From Salticus scenicus (lineage: Eukaryota > Arthropoda > Arachnida > Araneae > Salticidae): a stretch of DNA of 64,000 bases. The position numbers were made by a program, and so were the translations under genes. The DNA is taken from the NCBI GenBank assembly GCA_963930645.1, contig CAWVNO010002529.1, forward strand, positions 930,001 through 994,000, written 5' to 3'. Each line of letters opens with the position of its first letter. Position 1 is the stretch's first letter. Under the pieces are notes generated by a model. That model was given only the letters and a program-made list of their open reading frames with translations. It made no database searches and was not told the DNA's origin. Shown one piece after another: positions 35,349-46,779 of this stretch.

Positions 35349-37121
35349 GGTTCAGAATATTCTGATTTCTACCATCAGGAAGGTATACCTCAAGGCAGTG
35401 TCTTGAGTGTTACACTCTTTTCTCTTAAAATTAAATAACATTTTAAAACAATTACCGGATACAGTTCATGGCAGTCTCTACGTTGACGACCTACCTATTT
35501 CATGTCAGGGAAAGGACATGTGTTTCGTAGAAAGCCAATTACAAATTTCTATGAATCATATCACTAAATGGACAAATGAAAATGGTTTTACTTTCTCCAA
35601 TGACAAAACACAGTGTGTGCATTTCTGCCGCAAACGAGATCTTCATCCTGATCCAGAGATTTTTATTAACAGACTGATTTCAATCGTTGACTCTGCTCGG
35701 TTTTTGGGTGTCATATTTGATAAAAAACTAACTTTCATGCCACATATTCTAAATTTAAGGACAAAATGCGATAAAGCTTTAAATATTTTAAAAGTGCTTT
35801 CAAGTACTTCTTGGGGGAGCAGATCACCCTTCACTATTGAAATTCTATAGAGCTACCATTCGTTCAAAGCTTTATTATGCCTGCCAAATTTATGGTTCAG
35901 CCCCTAGCTCATACCTTAAGAGATTAGATACTATCCATCACAGTGCTCTTAGGATATGCTCTGGTGCTTTTTGGACATCACCTGTCCTCAGTTTATATGC
36001 AGATTGTGTGGAACCCTCCCTCTGTGATATTAGACAACAGCTCTCCTTAGATTTATACTACCACATTCTTTCACATCCTCATCATCCGCTTCACACCCAT
36101 TTGAAAAGTCATGATGAAAATCATTTCCACAGTCGTCCTTCTTGCATCCCACATTTTGGCCTTAGAATCAAGAACCTTCTAGCAGGTACGCCTCATCTTC
36201 ACATAAATATTCATCATCGCTCTCTATTAAACCTGACTCCTTGGAACTTTAAGGTATTTGACAAATCTAACACAGGTGCTTCTGTATTTCAGTCTCTTTT
36301 CATGTCTCATCGCTGCTCTTATTCTAATTACATAAGTGTTTTTACTGATGGTTCAAAATTACATGATCAGCTTGGTTGTGGCATTGCCTGTGGTAATACT
36401 ACTATTAGCTACCGTCTTCCTAATTCCTTTTCCATCTTCTCTGCAGAGTTTTTCGCAGTGGAAGTAGCCTTGAATTTCATCTCATCTCATACTCATAAAA
36501 AATTTATCATCTACACAGACTCTAGAAGTGTCCTAGAATCGCTGTCATCAAATTCTTGTTCTCTGTCTTTTATCGTACTCTTAAAAACTTATAACGAACT
36601 TTTGAAAAAGGGATTTGAAATTTTATTTTGTTGGGTTCCTAGTCATGTTGGTATTAGAGGTAATGAAGCTGCAGACAAGGCAGCAAAAAAGGGCTTTGAC
36701 TCCAGTGAATTGTGCAGTCCCTTATGAGGATTTAAGAAACAGTCAAAGAAAATTTCTTAGACATATCTGGCAACGGGAGTGGGAATATCAAATTAATAAT
36801 AAACTACGGGAGATTAAATTGCACATTGAAATCTGGTCTACTCTTGCTCCACAGAAGTATGACGTGATGATTACAAGACTTAGACATACTAGACTCACTC
36901 ACAGGTACTTACTAATTGGAGAATATCAACTTTCCTGTCCCAAATGTCACACAAGCCTTCTTACCATTTGCCATATTTTAACAAACTGCCCTTGTCTCTG
37001 CCATCTTTACAGACATTACTTTGGATCTCCTTCACCAAACCTGACGAGCCTTTTAGGTACAAGCCCTCATTACCAACTGACAAACTTTTTAAAAGAGGCA
37101 GGTTTTTATTACGACATCTGA
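35349..37121 (+). pseudogene. LINE ORF2 fragment: reverse transcriptase end plus RNase H
   Basis: Three pieces in different frames (35407-35850, 35837-36727, 36615-37121) together cover the polymerase active site HGSLYVDDLP (Y-V-D-D, about 35470), the thumb (FLGVIFDKKLTFMPHI), RNase H (VFTDGSKLHDQLGCG, IFSAEFFAVEVAL, IIYTDSRSVLESL, GNEAADKAA) and the C-terminal knuckle CPKCHTSLLT. An extra stop occurs at about 35437. The copy is diverged from the full-length element at many silent and coding sites, so it is an old insertion. Confidence 0.8.
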
Positions 37122-37378
37122 TTCCATTATTTTCACATTTGATTTTAGTGTAATACACTGTTTTTATAAAATCTTACATTTGTTTTCTTTATCTACACTT
37201 TTTTATTACTTTTGAATTTGATGGTTTTTTATATCTGTTACCGTTTTTCTATTGTTTTTTAGTTTTAACGTGTTTGTTAATGACATTCTGGAGCTGTATT
37301 TTATCTTTTACTATAAAGTGTTTGGCGCAGCATGTCCTATTGTGGACCTTGTGCTATTAAGAATCAACCAACTAACCT
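35349..37378 (+). mobile_element. 5'-truncated LINE copy, ~2.0 kb
   Basis: It begins within the reverse transcriptase (TATTCTGATTTCTACCATCA, equal to about 58083 of the full-length copy) and ends in the shared 3' region with hairpin GGCGCAGCATGTCC / GGACCTTGTGC and a degenerate tail at about 37365-37378. The first 3' hairpin is lost. It starts 41 bp beyond the target duplication of the hAT at 32234-35299. Confidence 0.85.
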
Positions 37379-37639
37379 TTAGAAATATTCACAGCATGTA
37401 TGTGTCTGAACGATTGTTTAATATACAAAAATCGTGACAACTACAATCAAATGCTTTTAAACAGCTATAGCAGTCTCAACAAATTAGATTGCAACTTGAG
37501 TTGCAGATATGAATTTGTTTTTTTTACTGGTTAAATGTTTGAACTAAGTTTCAGATTTTACTGACCAACTTGACTCAGAAATTTTAAGACAGTTATAGGT
37601 ATTTTCCCCCCTTTCTTTACGTCACTTGTATAATGTTTT

Positions 37640-38100
37640 TTTTTTCTTTTTGTAATTTAATAATATGATCATATTGTTTATGGATAATATATATTTTCTA
37701 AGACTGCTGCATTATCTTTCAACCCATTAACATGTATTTTCTTCCATATAAATATGTTTTAAATCTTTATGAAAATGTTCTATATGCATATTTGTATTGA
37801 GTTTAGAACCTTTTCTGTAACAATAAGCCCAATTCTCAACCCTATCACTGTAATACTTTTTGAAATATTCATAAAACTTAAAAGCATCTGGATAACTTTA
37901 TAACTGCGTCATAAGTAAAGTTCAGTAAACATTTTCTTAAATATTTCTTCATCCAATTCGTACATTATATTTTTAAGTATCTGATAAATTCAAGATTGTT
38001 TAGCTTGTGGAATACTATTTAAATGACCCCTCTATGCTCTATATGCCAAGCACATAATTTTTTTCTGCTGTTCCAAATACATTTTCCATGCTTCGTAAAA
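37640..38100 (-). pseudogene. Strongly decayed MULE-type transposase fragment
   Basis: No long frame survives, but the minus strand shows pieces in order: EAWKMYLEQQKK, LCAWHIEHRG, YELDEEIFKKMFTEL, then RVENWAYCYRKGSKLNTNMH and IEHFHKDLKHIYMEE. The C-A-W-H segment and the WAYCYR...NTNMHIE...HK.LKH block are, from memory, typical of animal MULE transposases downstream of the second Asp. About six stops and frameshifts are needed. The family differs from the copy at 1682-2593, whose motifs are not shared. A long A-run at 38098-38124 interrupts its upstream side. Confidence 0.5.
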
Positions 38101-38124
38101 AAAAAAAAAAAAAAAAAAAAAAAA

Positions 38125-38736
38125 GATGTATCGTCACTGAAATACCTTTGTGGCTATTTCTGTTTCAATTAAAGATTTAAAACTCTGAAAGAAATGTAAC
38201 ATTGTTTTGTAATCAATGGTACCAAAAAATTTTGGGAGATAAGCCGCAAAAATGAAAAATTGACAAAATTAAATTACTTTTTATCAGATAAGCTGCAGCT
38301 AATACCATGAATAGTCTACTACTTATATGAAATCACATGCCATATAGAGATATCCAGACATACGTGTCATTGCAGAGAACCACAAATTTAATAAAAAAAT
38401 ACACTTTAAAACACGTATAAAAAGATAAATTTAATTAAATTCATTAAAAATTACAAAAACTTTTTCATCTTGTCAAAGCTGCCCTGCTCATCAGGGCATC
38501 ATCAGGAGAAACTCAGGCCATTTTTAGCTACAAGTGCAGTAACAGTTGAATTATATATATCAATATAGATGGAACAGTCTGAAAACGTAGATTCTGAATT
38601 TTAGCTGAGATTAACTGGGTCACCATGGAGACACTTGCTGTGCAACGGTTGAGGCTTCCCTGGGCTTAAATTTAGTTGAGCTTTACTGTGTTTCTATGGA
38701 GCAACTTACAGTCTGTAGTAAAGGAACTTGTATTTG
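38125..38736. other. Non-coding DNA
   Basis: It may include decayed upstream MULE sequence (38125-38300). AGCTGAGATTAACTGGGTCA (about 38605) and AGTTGAGCTTTACTGTGTTT (about 38674) look like an imperfect local duplication. GGGCATCATCAGGAGAAAC near 38505 is unassigned. Confidence 0.35.
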
Positions 38737-38830
38737 CAGTAGAGAGTCAAAAATCCGCACATCTTGGGACCAGAGGTTGTGCGGATTTTAGGATTTGGTG
38801 GATTTTGGAGCCCCTAAGAAATTTCAATTT
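38737..38830. mobile_element. Partial pogo-like MITE (copy 3 of the family at 2723 and 40471)
   Basis: GCAGTAGAGAGTCAAAAATC followed by a GCGGATTTTAGGATTTG-type subterminal region matches one end of the two ~690-bp copies. The rest of the element is absent or unrecognisable. Confidence 0.5.
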
Positions 38831-39329
38831 GAATAATAAAAGTAAAATATTAATCAAACTAAACATATACCAGTGAATAATAAAATAATTTCACTTGTAC
38901 CACACCAGTATCAAACTAAAATGGCCAAACTGTTGTAATCACTGAAATATATTTTCTGTAGGATCAAATGGCAGAAAGACTATATTCTAATCCCTTAATC
39001 CAGGCAAGGGATAGAATTATTAACCATATCATTTGAAACTGCGAGAGCCGGTATTAGATGAAGATATAACAAAATGGCTACTATGTCTTTTCTTCTAAAT
39101 ATGTTAAAGTTCGTGTATTTCAATTGTGTTCACCATCGTTCTAAGGCATACTCCAAGTAAATTGGAACGTTGTTATGATGTATTATTTTTGCTTGACCAA
39201 AGTTCCAACATTATTTCTTCAAAGCAAAGAATGTTAAAAAAAGGACGCTATGCTGATCAAATTACGACTCTAGCGTGGGCTTGGAGACCACTGCAATAAT
39301 GCCGGGCTCCTAACCCACATCCTGTGTCC

Positions 39330-39540
39330 TAAATGAAAATTTTTGCCGGCGATTTTGAACCGACGCGCCATACTCAGCCAATCAGATTACACGCTCGCTC
39401 ATCAGAATACCGGAAGACGACCGCACCGTCACTTCCGATGAATGTTCCGGTTCTTTCTAGAACAAAATCCCCTGGCTGCATCCCCCTTTCGCCGCGCGGG
39501 AAAACGAGAAGATGCGATGAAAAAATGGCTGACCGGTAAA
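39330..39540 (+). promoter_or_regulatory. CpG-rich TATA-less promoter-like patch with possible first exon
   Basis: This ~200-bp patch is much richer in G+C and CpG than anything around it. It contains GCCAATCAG (NF-Y/CCAAT type, 39377-39385), ACCGGAAG and CACTTCCG (ETS-type, 39409-39416 and 39430-39437, opposite strands) and GCGCGGGAAA (E2F-type, 39494-39503). Next comes ATG at 39525 in an AAAAATGGCTGAC context and, 11 bases on, a donor-like CG|GTAAAATC. That would give a first coding exon of about four codons and an intron running right. No downstream exon was found. Motif names are by consensus. It could instead be a transposon end. Confidence 0.35.
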
Positions 39541-40015
39541 ATCAAGAAAACTTACTAGCGCGCTTATTTAAATTCGGCAAAATCGTAGTTCTAAATTTTT
39601 GAAATCGGATACCCTAATTCTTGATGTATTTTAACGAGGAAGATGTCATTTTAAAGGTACTGACCCGTAGATCTTTCCTGTATTAACGTCATTAACAAAA
39701 TTCTTACCGATGATATTTTATTTTGATATCTTAAAAGAAGGAAAAGATAATAAAAATGGTTAAAATTCATGAACGTTAATGTTTGTAAAATCTTGTTATA
39801 TTATTTCTGAGCGATCGTAGCTTTTTATCTAATGTCTGAAATTAGTCTAACTTGTAGTTTATTACTATTAAACAATTTGTATGGCAGATTTCTCTATGTA
39901 AAATTATTTTATGCTGTTATCAGTCTAGCTTAAATTTTGCATCACGATGTATTTTGGCTATTTTAATTTTATTAACGATGTATACGGCGACATATTTTAA
40001 ATAAGAAAAGTGTTA
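39541..40015. other. AT-rich DNA downstream of the promoter-like patch
   Basis: No exon, element end or RNA gene was recognised. If 39330-39540 is a promoter, this is the start of its first intron. Confidence 0.4.
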
Positions 40016-40470
40016 CTAAAAATGACAGTGTAACAATAACCATGCAAAAAATCTATAGTATGGATAATCATTTTCAATAGCTCCATTAAAAAAATCCTGA
40101 ATATCCTTAATTTTGTCATGATAAGTAGAAATTAATCTTTTATTACGATTAAGATAGTTTAAAATGATATTTCTGTAGATAAGTTTACTAATGTTAGAGC
40201 TCCAATGAATCAATTTAATAACATTAAAATCAAAATTATTTCTTTTATCAAAAATAGTTGTAATCATTTCATTATCTGCAATATTTATATCCAAGTCCAA
40301 GAAATTTGCTTTTAAAGGATTAAAATTAGTACTAATGAGTTTTAAAAGAAGAATAAAAATTTGTTTTTATTTTAGTGTCATTATTAGTACTAGTAAAAGC
40401 GATCAGATCATCAATATATCTTTTAATTATAATAATACCCTCACTAGATTTACAATTATTTTCATAAGTA

Positions 40471-41149
40471 CAGTCAACTCTCAAAAATCCGCAACCCTAA
40501 AATCCGCAATTCTCTAAAATCCGCTTATCATTTGCAATGTAAACAAACATTGTCACAACTGATTTGTTGATTAGTGGATTGCAAAACTTCAACTGTATTA
40601 GGAGATAAATCAATTATTAACTGGTGCTGATGAATCACCAATCACTTAGCATATTACAGAGGAGAAAATGATAAGTGTAATTATGTGTAAGTATCAAAAA
40701 ATAAATTACATTAATTTAGAGGAAGGAGAAAGAGTTTCATGAAAGATTTTCTCACATGAAGATAAAGATTCAAACTTTCTCATAGCACAAACTTATATAA
40801 TTGACCAAGAATTGCTGACTTTTTTGCAGGTTATAGGAAAATAAATATGTATGAATATTCTTACTTAAACTACTATTGATCAGACTTTTCAAAAATCTAG
40901 ATAATTTGTAACTATAATATGTAGTATAAAAAATGCTCCTTAAATTAAAATTTAATGAAATATTTGTACTTTTATTAGACACACTTTATTTCAGCATTTG
41001 TATGTATAACAAATAAATTGTTTCTTAAAGATTTTCTACTTAAATGAGGTTCTTAGGTGTAAATAAAAGAAGTTACTCTAAAATCTGCAAAATTCAGAAA
41101 TCCGCAAAACACTTCGTTTTAAGCTGTGCGGATTTTTGAGAGTGTACTG
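40471..41149. mobile_element. pogo/Tigger-like MITE, copy 2 (679 bp), inserted in the RT pseudogene
   Basis: TA flanks (40469-40470 and 41150-41151). The ends are CAGTCAACTCTCAAAAATCC and, inverted, CAGTACACTCTCAAAAATCC. It is the reverse orientation of copy 1 at 2723-3421. Small open frames inside are not proteins. Confidence 0.85.
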
Positions 41150-41789
41150 TATACAAATACATATTTGTTAAACTGTTGCTAGATACTGAGCCCTGAAGAA
41201 TGCCATTTTTTTTAATGTAAAATTTCCCATGATAATTAATATAATTCTCTTTTAGAACCAAACTGTATAATTTTTTATATTTATCATAATCTATAATAAT
41301 ATCTTTTGTATTACTTTCAGAATAAAAAATATCCAAAGAATTGATCAAATCATTTATTTTAATATTATTAAATAAATCTTCAAAATCCCAAATGGTAAGT
41401 TGAATTCCAAGTTGTAGATTTTTAGCTATAATTCTATTTACTAGTTCTCTTTCTTTTTTTTTTTAGACTCTTCAAATAATATATTGTTTGTCATAATTTG
41501 ATCCACCATTTCTAGATAATATTTTTTACAGATACAAAATTATTCACAGCTTTATCTACATATGTTATGATAAAGTTTTCTTGAAGTTTTTATATCTGTT
41601 AATATAACCTTTCAGAACATCAAATTTAATTTATCAATATCATTTTTACATAGAAAACCCATTCATTAAAAGCTTCAATAGATCATATTATATTTTACTG
41701 CAATAATTTTTATAAAATTATCAATATTTCTATTTAACTGATTTTTTATATTTTTGACATAATTAGAAACATTTAATCTATATTTAGTA

Positions 41790-41947
41790 CACTGTTAAAA
41801 AAATGCAGAAAAAATACAGAAATTCTCTGTAATTTCAGAAAAAAAGTCGTAAAATACGTTTTGTCTGCGTAATTTTTCCGTAATTTACGCCTTTTTTTCT
41901 GAAATTACAGAGAATTTCTGTATTTTTTCTGCATTTTTTTAACAGTG
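41790..41947. mobile_element. Foldback mariner-like MITE (158 bp)
   Basis: Almost the whole element is one inverted repeat: CACTGTTAAAAAAATGCAGA at the left and its inverse at the right, with arms of ~65 bp and a short centre. It is flanked by TA (41788-41789 and 41948-41949). It interrupts the RT pseudogene's upstream part. Confidence 0.85.
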
Positions 41948-42020
41948 TACCCATTTTCATGAAATTCTTAAGTGTGTATTACTATGTAAAACTAAATCTA
42001 TAATATCCATATCACCAGTT

Positions 42021-42344
42021 CCCCCAGAGGGGGGTACCTTCTAACGGTATTCAAGGGGTGTCACGAACCCCGGGCTCAAGTGATCTTTTCTTTTTCTTTC
42101 TTTTCAGCATTGCTTGTTTATATTTAAAAAAAAAAAAAAAAAAATTAAAAATGATGAAACAAAAAAAAAAAAGTACATTAACTACTGATCCATTAATTAA
42201 GTTTAGTCCGGTGAAGGTGTGGCGCTGGCTATTGGGGCAAAAATTTTGGTGAGGGTACCACGGTAGGCTAGCCTTGGGGTCACACTGGGAGACTGGTGCC
42301 CTTGGTGAAAGTGAGACAACAGTGACAAGAAAAAAAAAAAAAAA
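42021..42344 (+). mobile_element. LINE 5'-end-only copy with an A-rich end
   Basis: It begins CCCCCAGAGGGGGGTACC and continues colinearly with the full-length element's 5' untranslated region, skipping part, through GGTGTGGCGCTGGCTATTGG and CTGGTGCCCTTGGTGAAAG to ACAACAGTGAC, then a run of A. LINE copies normally keep the 3' end, so this 5'-only form is unusual. It has no reading frame. Flanking target duplication was not identified. Confidence 0.7.
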
Positions 42345-43237
42345 TCTCAACAAGAAATTTACATTCAATTACAGATTGTGTCGATGCAAAAAAAAAAAAT
42401 AATAATCATAATAATAATACAGAATGCAGCATATTTGATGCAAGTCGATTTTAAACAAAATATTACGTGGCTGAAGAGTACAGGATACAAGTACAGATTT
42501 AGCACGTGCATATGTTCGACAAAAAATGAAATTTTAAAGAGAATTTTAAAGTGGGTTGATTTCAAACAAATTAATACATTGGTAAGTAATACAGGATGGA
42601 GAATATTGGAGATTAAAAAATATATATATACTTGACAAAAAATAAAGAGTACATACAACTACAAATTGAGAAATCTCTACAAAGAGGAATGATTCTAACC
42701 ACTTTTATTGAATTAAATATCGCAGACAGGATGCAGACAGAAATTCAAAGCATATAAATTATGCTTAACAAAAACAAAATTTTACATCTAACTACAAATT
42801 GAGAACATAGAATTGAGAATTTTAAATTGCGTTGATTTCAAACAAAGTAATACAACATGCAGTATATTCGACTCAAGTCGATTTTAAACAAAAGATAACA
42901 TAGCTGAAGAATATAGGATGGAAGTACAGATTTATCACATACACATGTTCTTTGACAAAAAATAAAATTTTATAGATAATTACAAAATGGGCAGATTTAA
43001 CAAATTAATACATGGCTGAGTACAGGATACAGAAGATTCAAGACAAAAAATAAAAGATGATGTTTGACAGTAAGTCGATTTTTAACAGTGTAAAACATGA
43101 TTGAAGAATACAGAAGATCCGAGACAAAAAAGATGGTGCTCAGCAACAACAACAAATAAAAAAGTAATTACAAATTAAGTGGATTTAAAATAAGTAATAG
43201 ATAGCTGATTAAATCAACATACAGGAGTTTAAGACCA

Positions 43238-43279
<42 letters not shown>

Positions 43280-43511
43280 TTCACAAAAAGTAACATTTGG
43301 CACATAATTACACATTAAATTGATTTCATACAGAATATTACATAAATAAAGATAACAAGATGCAGCATAAATAAAGACAAATAAATGATGCATGACAAAA
43401 AAGAAAATTTACCCATAATTGAAAATTGATTAAATACATTTTTAGACATACAGAATTTACTTTGTTTTTTTATGGGTGGATGCAGACCCAAAACAAGTTT
43501 CACGAGCCCGT
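42345..43511. repeat. Degenerate internally repetitive region
   Basis: Related blocks (TACAAATTGAGAA, TTGATTTCAAACAAA, GACAAAAAATAAAATTTTA) recur irregularly. The clearest pair is 42421-42537 and 42854-42974, similar over ~115 bp, including CAAGTCGATTTTAAACAAAA and GAAGTACAGATTTA-like segments. A (TA)n microsatellite lies at 43240-43278. No gene was recognised. It may be the flank of the P-like element next to it. Confidence 0.55.
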
Positions 43512-45483
43512 TTATTTACAGTACAATTTTTCAAGTATTACTGAATAATGCTTAATAATTAATTTTTTTATCTTACAGCAATCTGGTAGTACAATATTTT
43601 GACAATTATCTTCAATTGTTTGAATAAAATTTTCATTAATAGCAGAATCATGTAACAATAATGTCTCTTTGTATTCTTGGAATACTCTTTCTGTTTCACG
43701 ACAAATTCTGTAGAATCCAGAATCAGGTTTCTTTAACCCTCCCAAATCACAATATTCAGTGAGAAAGGTCCTGTGCTGAGGCACATCAGGCTCTATACAA
43801 TCTTTTGAATTTCTTGCAGCATCCAAACAAGAATGGCATAAACTCTTCCTCTGCAGTACTGAGTTCAATGTAGCACCAGTAATGCAATATATATAAATTT
43901 CTTCTACAGCAGTCGCTAATGCACTTTGACTTGTACTAGGCTCATCTGTATCATTTGATACAGGCAAAGCAACAAAAGTATTATCTTGTGCTGCAGAAGA
44001 AATTGGTTTATTCATTGCAGCCACATCCAGCAGATGGAAATCGCTGTCACTTGCATAATTTGCCCTTCGTACATCAGAAATAAATTGCAAAAGACAAATT
44101 AACCTCAATGCCATTTTGGCTTGCAGAGCAGTGGGTTTTGCAGAGGATTTTCTTCTTATTTGGCCAAATACATTTTCTAAAGCATCCTGAGTTAGTCGGC
44201 CGGGAAGGAAGAAAGAGAAACATTCAGAAAATAATTCACTTGCTAAATTTAATATACTAAGAGTGGAGAGAATCATTCCAGTTTGTAAGGGTTTCCATCC
44301 TTTGCCAAGTTGTGTTTCTTGGATAATACCAACAAAATTATTCAAAAATTTGAATTTTTCTTCCATCTTTATTTTTTTGGATATGCCACATTTAATGTGT
44401 CTTGCACTCATCATCTCAAACCACTGTGCAGTAAGGCAGATCCACCAGGCTGTAGCTAGTGCATTTTGATCAATTTGCTTCAGCCTCACTGCTTTTTCTA
44501 ATGCTGCAGTAGTTTTAACTGAAAACAGCTGAACAGCTGTTGTTCCATTCATCGTTGTGAAATGGGTTGGAAAGAGATGCGACTTGTTGAGATGGTGCAA
44601 AGAATGTAAGGCTGAATCAGATTCTAGTTCTGAAATCCATAATTGTTTCAGATATGAAGATGATACTACTCTTGTTGGCAAATCCTGTTCAACAGATACA
44701 GTTTCTGGCAACATTATTGGCCGAGACAGGAAAGCACTTCTCATGTTTTTTAGCAAATGAGTACATCAGCAATTGTATGTACTTTATCATTGCCTATTAC
44801 ATAAGAAGTGTTCCTCTCACTTCTTGTCACAGAAACACCTAGAGCTGACCACGTGGCTTTATTGCAGGATCCCATGTTTGAAGTAGAGGCTCTAACTTTC
44901 AACCCAATTCCTTTAGCAGCATTTATTGTTTCTGTTACTAATTTCTGCATAGTAGGACCACCAGTTGAAGGACCAGACAATGCATGGCCAACAATTTGCT
45001 TCTATGTTGACTTGACACCTCTGAGCATAACCACCATGTAATGGTTTGACACAGCAGGTTTTCCAACTGTTGTATTCCCCACTAAAGATTTAGTGGAAAC
45101 ATCAAAATCCTGCACATTTGATATTTCCATTTCATCTATGAGCAAATAGTCATTTTATAAGTTATTTAAAATAAATTACCTGCAATAGTTTGCTTTACTT
45201 CTTTTGGAAATGGAACATGGCCAAGTAAAGAATCATGTTTATAATGTATCTTAAGTTATTTCACATCCACGTTATCCTTGAATTCCTTCACAACAATCTG
45301 AGCTGTACAATTATGCCGAATCCTCTTACAACCCTGCAAATTTAATTGTCTTTGCCCTGTTGATAATGAGACATACTGTCCACTACGACTACAAATATAT
45401 TGCATCACACCATAAGTATTAAACAATCTTTTCCCACAAGGCTTAATAAAACAGCACTCTTTCCTTCTTCGGAATGGAGCCAA
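43512..45483 (-). pseudogene. P-element-type transposase A with GCM1/WRKY-like zinc finger upstream
   Basis: The far upstream piece (45256-45483) reads YGVMQYICSRSGQY and CKRIRHNCTAQIVV, continuing to KIHYKHDSLLGHVPFPKEV: Cys/His spacing like WRKY-GCM1 zinc fingers. Then, from about 45146, comes the P-element catalytic domain: YLLIDEMEISNVQ (first Asp), RASTSNMGSCNKATW (second-Asp region, here Asn), and IADV-PHLLKNMRSAFL across a frameshift at 44750-44756. A stop sits at about 45005. The long C-terminal frame (43512-44756, 414 residues) has GRLTQDALENVFGQIRRKS (with the third acidic residue) and a final CHSC zinc-like pair. The usual region between the DNA-binding domain and the first Asp is missing. 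It would catalyse cut-and-paste transposition if intact. Confidence 0.75.
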
Positions 45484-46779
45484 GCTTTAAAATCTAAATT
45501 TCATTGTTAAATAAAAAGAGGAAAATATAAATAAACAATAATCAGTAAATTATACACAGTTGATTTATGAATGTAGATTTCAGAGGATAACCTAAAAGTA
45601 AATTTTTTTTTATTAGCAAGAATTTAAAAAGATAGAAACTGATTATGAGGAACAGATGCAGTAAATTTAAGACTACACATGGGATTCTCAACACTATGCT
45701 AACAAATTTTTGCCGTAAGGTAAAGAAAAATTATATTTTTAAACACAATTTTCTCTTTAATTACTTGAAAAGATGACAAAATATCTTAATATCTTGAATT
45801 AAATAAGAATATATAAATTATCATAAATAAAACATTCCTTAATAATATTACTAAGTACTGTATAAACCAGGGTTGGGGTTTAGGACATCCGAAACCAGTT
45901 TTGGACAGGACAGGTGGTTTTTACCGTCCTAAACTGTCCAAAAGTGTCATAAAACCAAAAATTATCAGAAATTATATTTTATAACCCCTACATTCACTCT
46001 TGCAATATTAATTAATGAAGTATTTCACATTACATTTTTTTTTTCTATTTTATAATAATAATAGCCACGTAAAATTAAAATTTCAGGTTTTTTTTTTTTA
46101 TTATTATTTTATAAAATGTATGATACAATCACAATTGACTAGTTTCAGTCAATTTATAGATAATAGTAAAATGCTATTATACAATATGAAATAAAAATTA
46201 CAGTAAGAAATTAATAAAATGTGTAAAAAAATCCTCAATACCCAATAATAAATTTGTTTTTCTAGTACTCTGAAATATTCAGTGATTTCAAAATAAAAGA
46301 ACAAATGTAACATATGTAAGATATTGTTCTTCTCATAAATAAGCATGAAAAACACATGAAAACAGATTGTTTAAGTACATAGAAACACAAATAATAAGAG
46401 AATTAAAAAAGAGAGAGAGAGAGAGAGAGAGAGAAATTTGAAAAATGTATAGAATTTCTGATAGTTTACATAAATGCCAAAATAATTTTACTATTACTGA
46501 GAAATATGCAAATTAAATTTATATATAAAAAGGAAACAATAATCAAAGCCTAAAAAAGCTCATTTCTGTTTGAAAATAATATTAACTTTGGTATTTTTAT
46601 TTATATTCGTGTTCAAAATTTAACCAAAAAAAAAAAAAAAGGGAAAATGAAAATTATTTCTTAGTTACAGAATAAAAGATGCTATAAAATAAATGTCACA
46701 TACAGTTAAGACCTAGGTATTCTTTTGAATTATATTTTCATAAAAGAATACATTGTGCAAAATAAAATGACACACTTAA

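Larger units (their letters stand above)
40016..41990 (-). pseudogene. Reverse transcriptase of unassigned class, split by two MITEs
   Basis: Reading from high to low coordinates on the minus strand: a decayed N-terminal part (41600-41990), a motif-A-like WDFEDLFNNI (about 41400), a motif-B-like GILQGSVSSNSL (about 41205), then, beyond the MITE at 40471-41149, KRYIDDLIAF (motif C, Y-I-D-D, about 40415) and a tail with FLDLDINIAD and IFDKRNNFDF ending at 40016. The frame across the large MITE is continuous once the insert and one TA are discounted. A frame change lies near 40340. There is no RNase H, endonuclease or gag. The tail segment recalls certain uncharacterised animal RTs, and motif B is slightly TERT-like. 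I cannot place it in a named clade. Confidence 0.6.

Noticed and set aside
39333..39539. A 68-codon protein in the CpG-rich patch
   Set aside because: Basic, low-complexity-free but without motif; it overlaps the transcription-factor-like sites and is probably a chance frame in GC-richer DNA.
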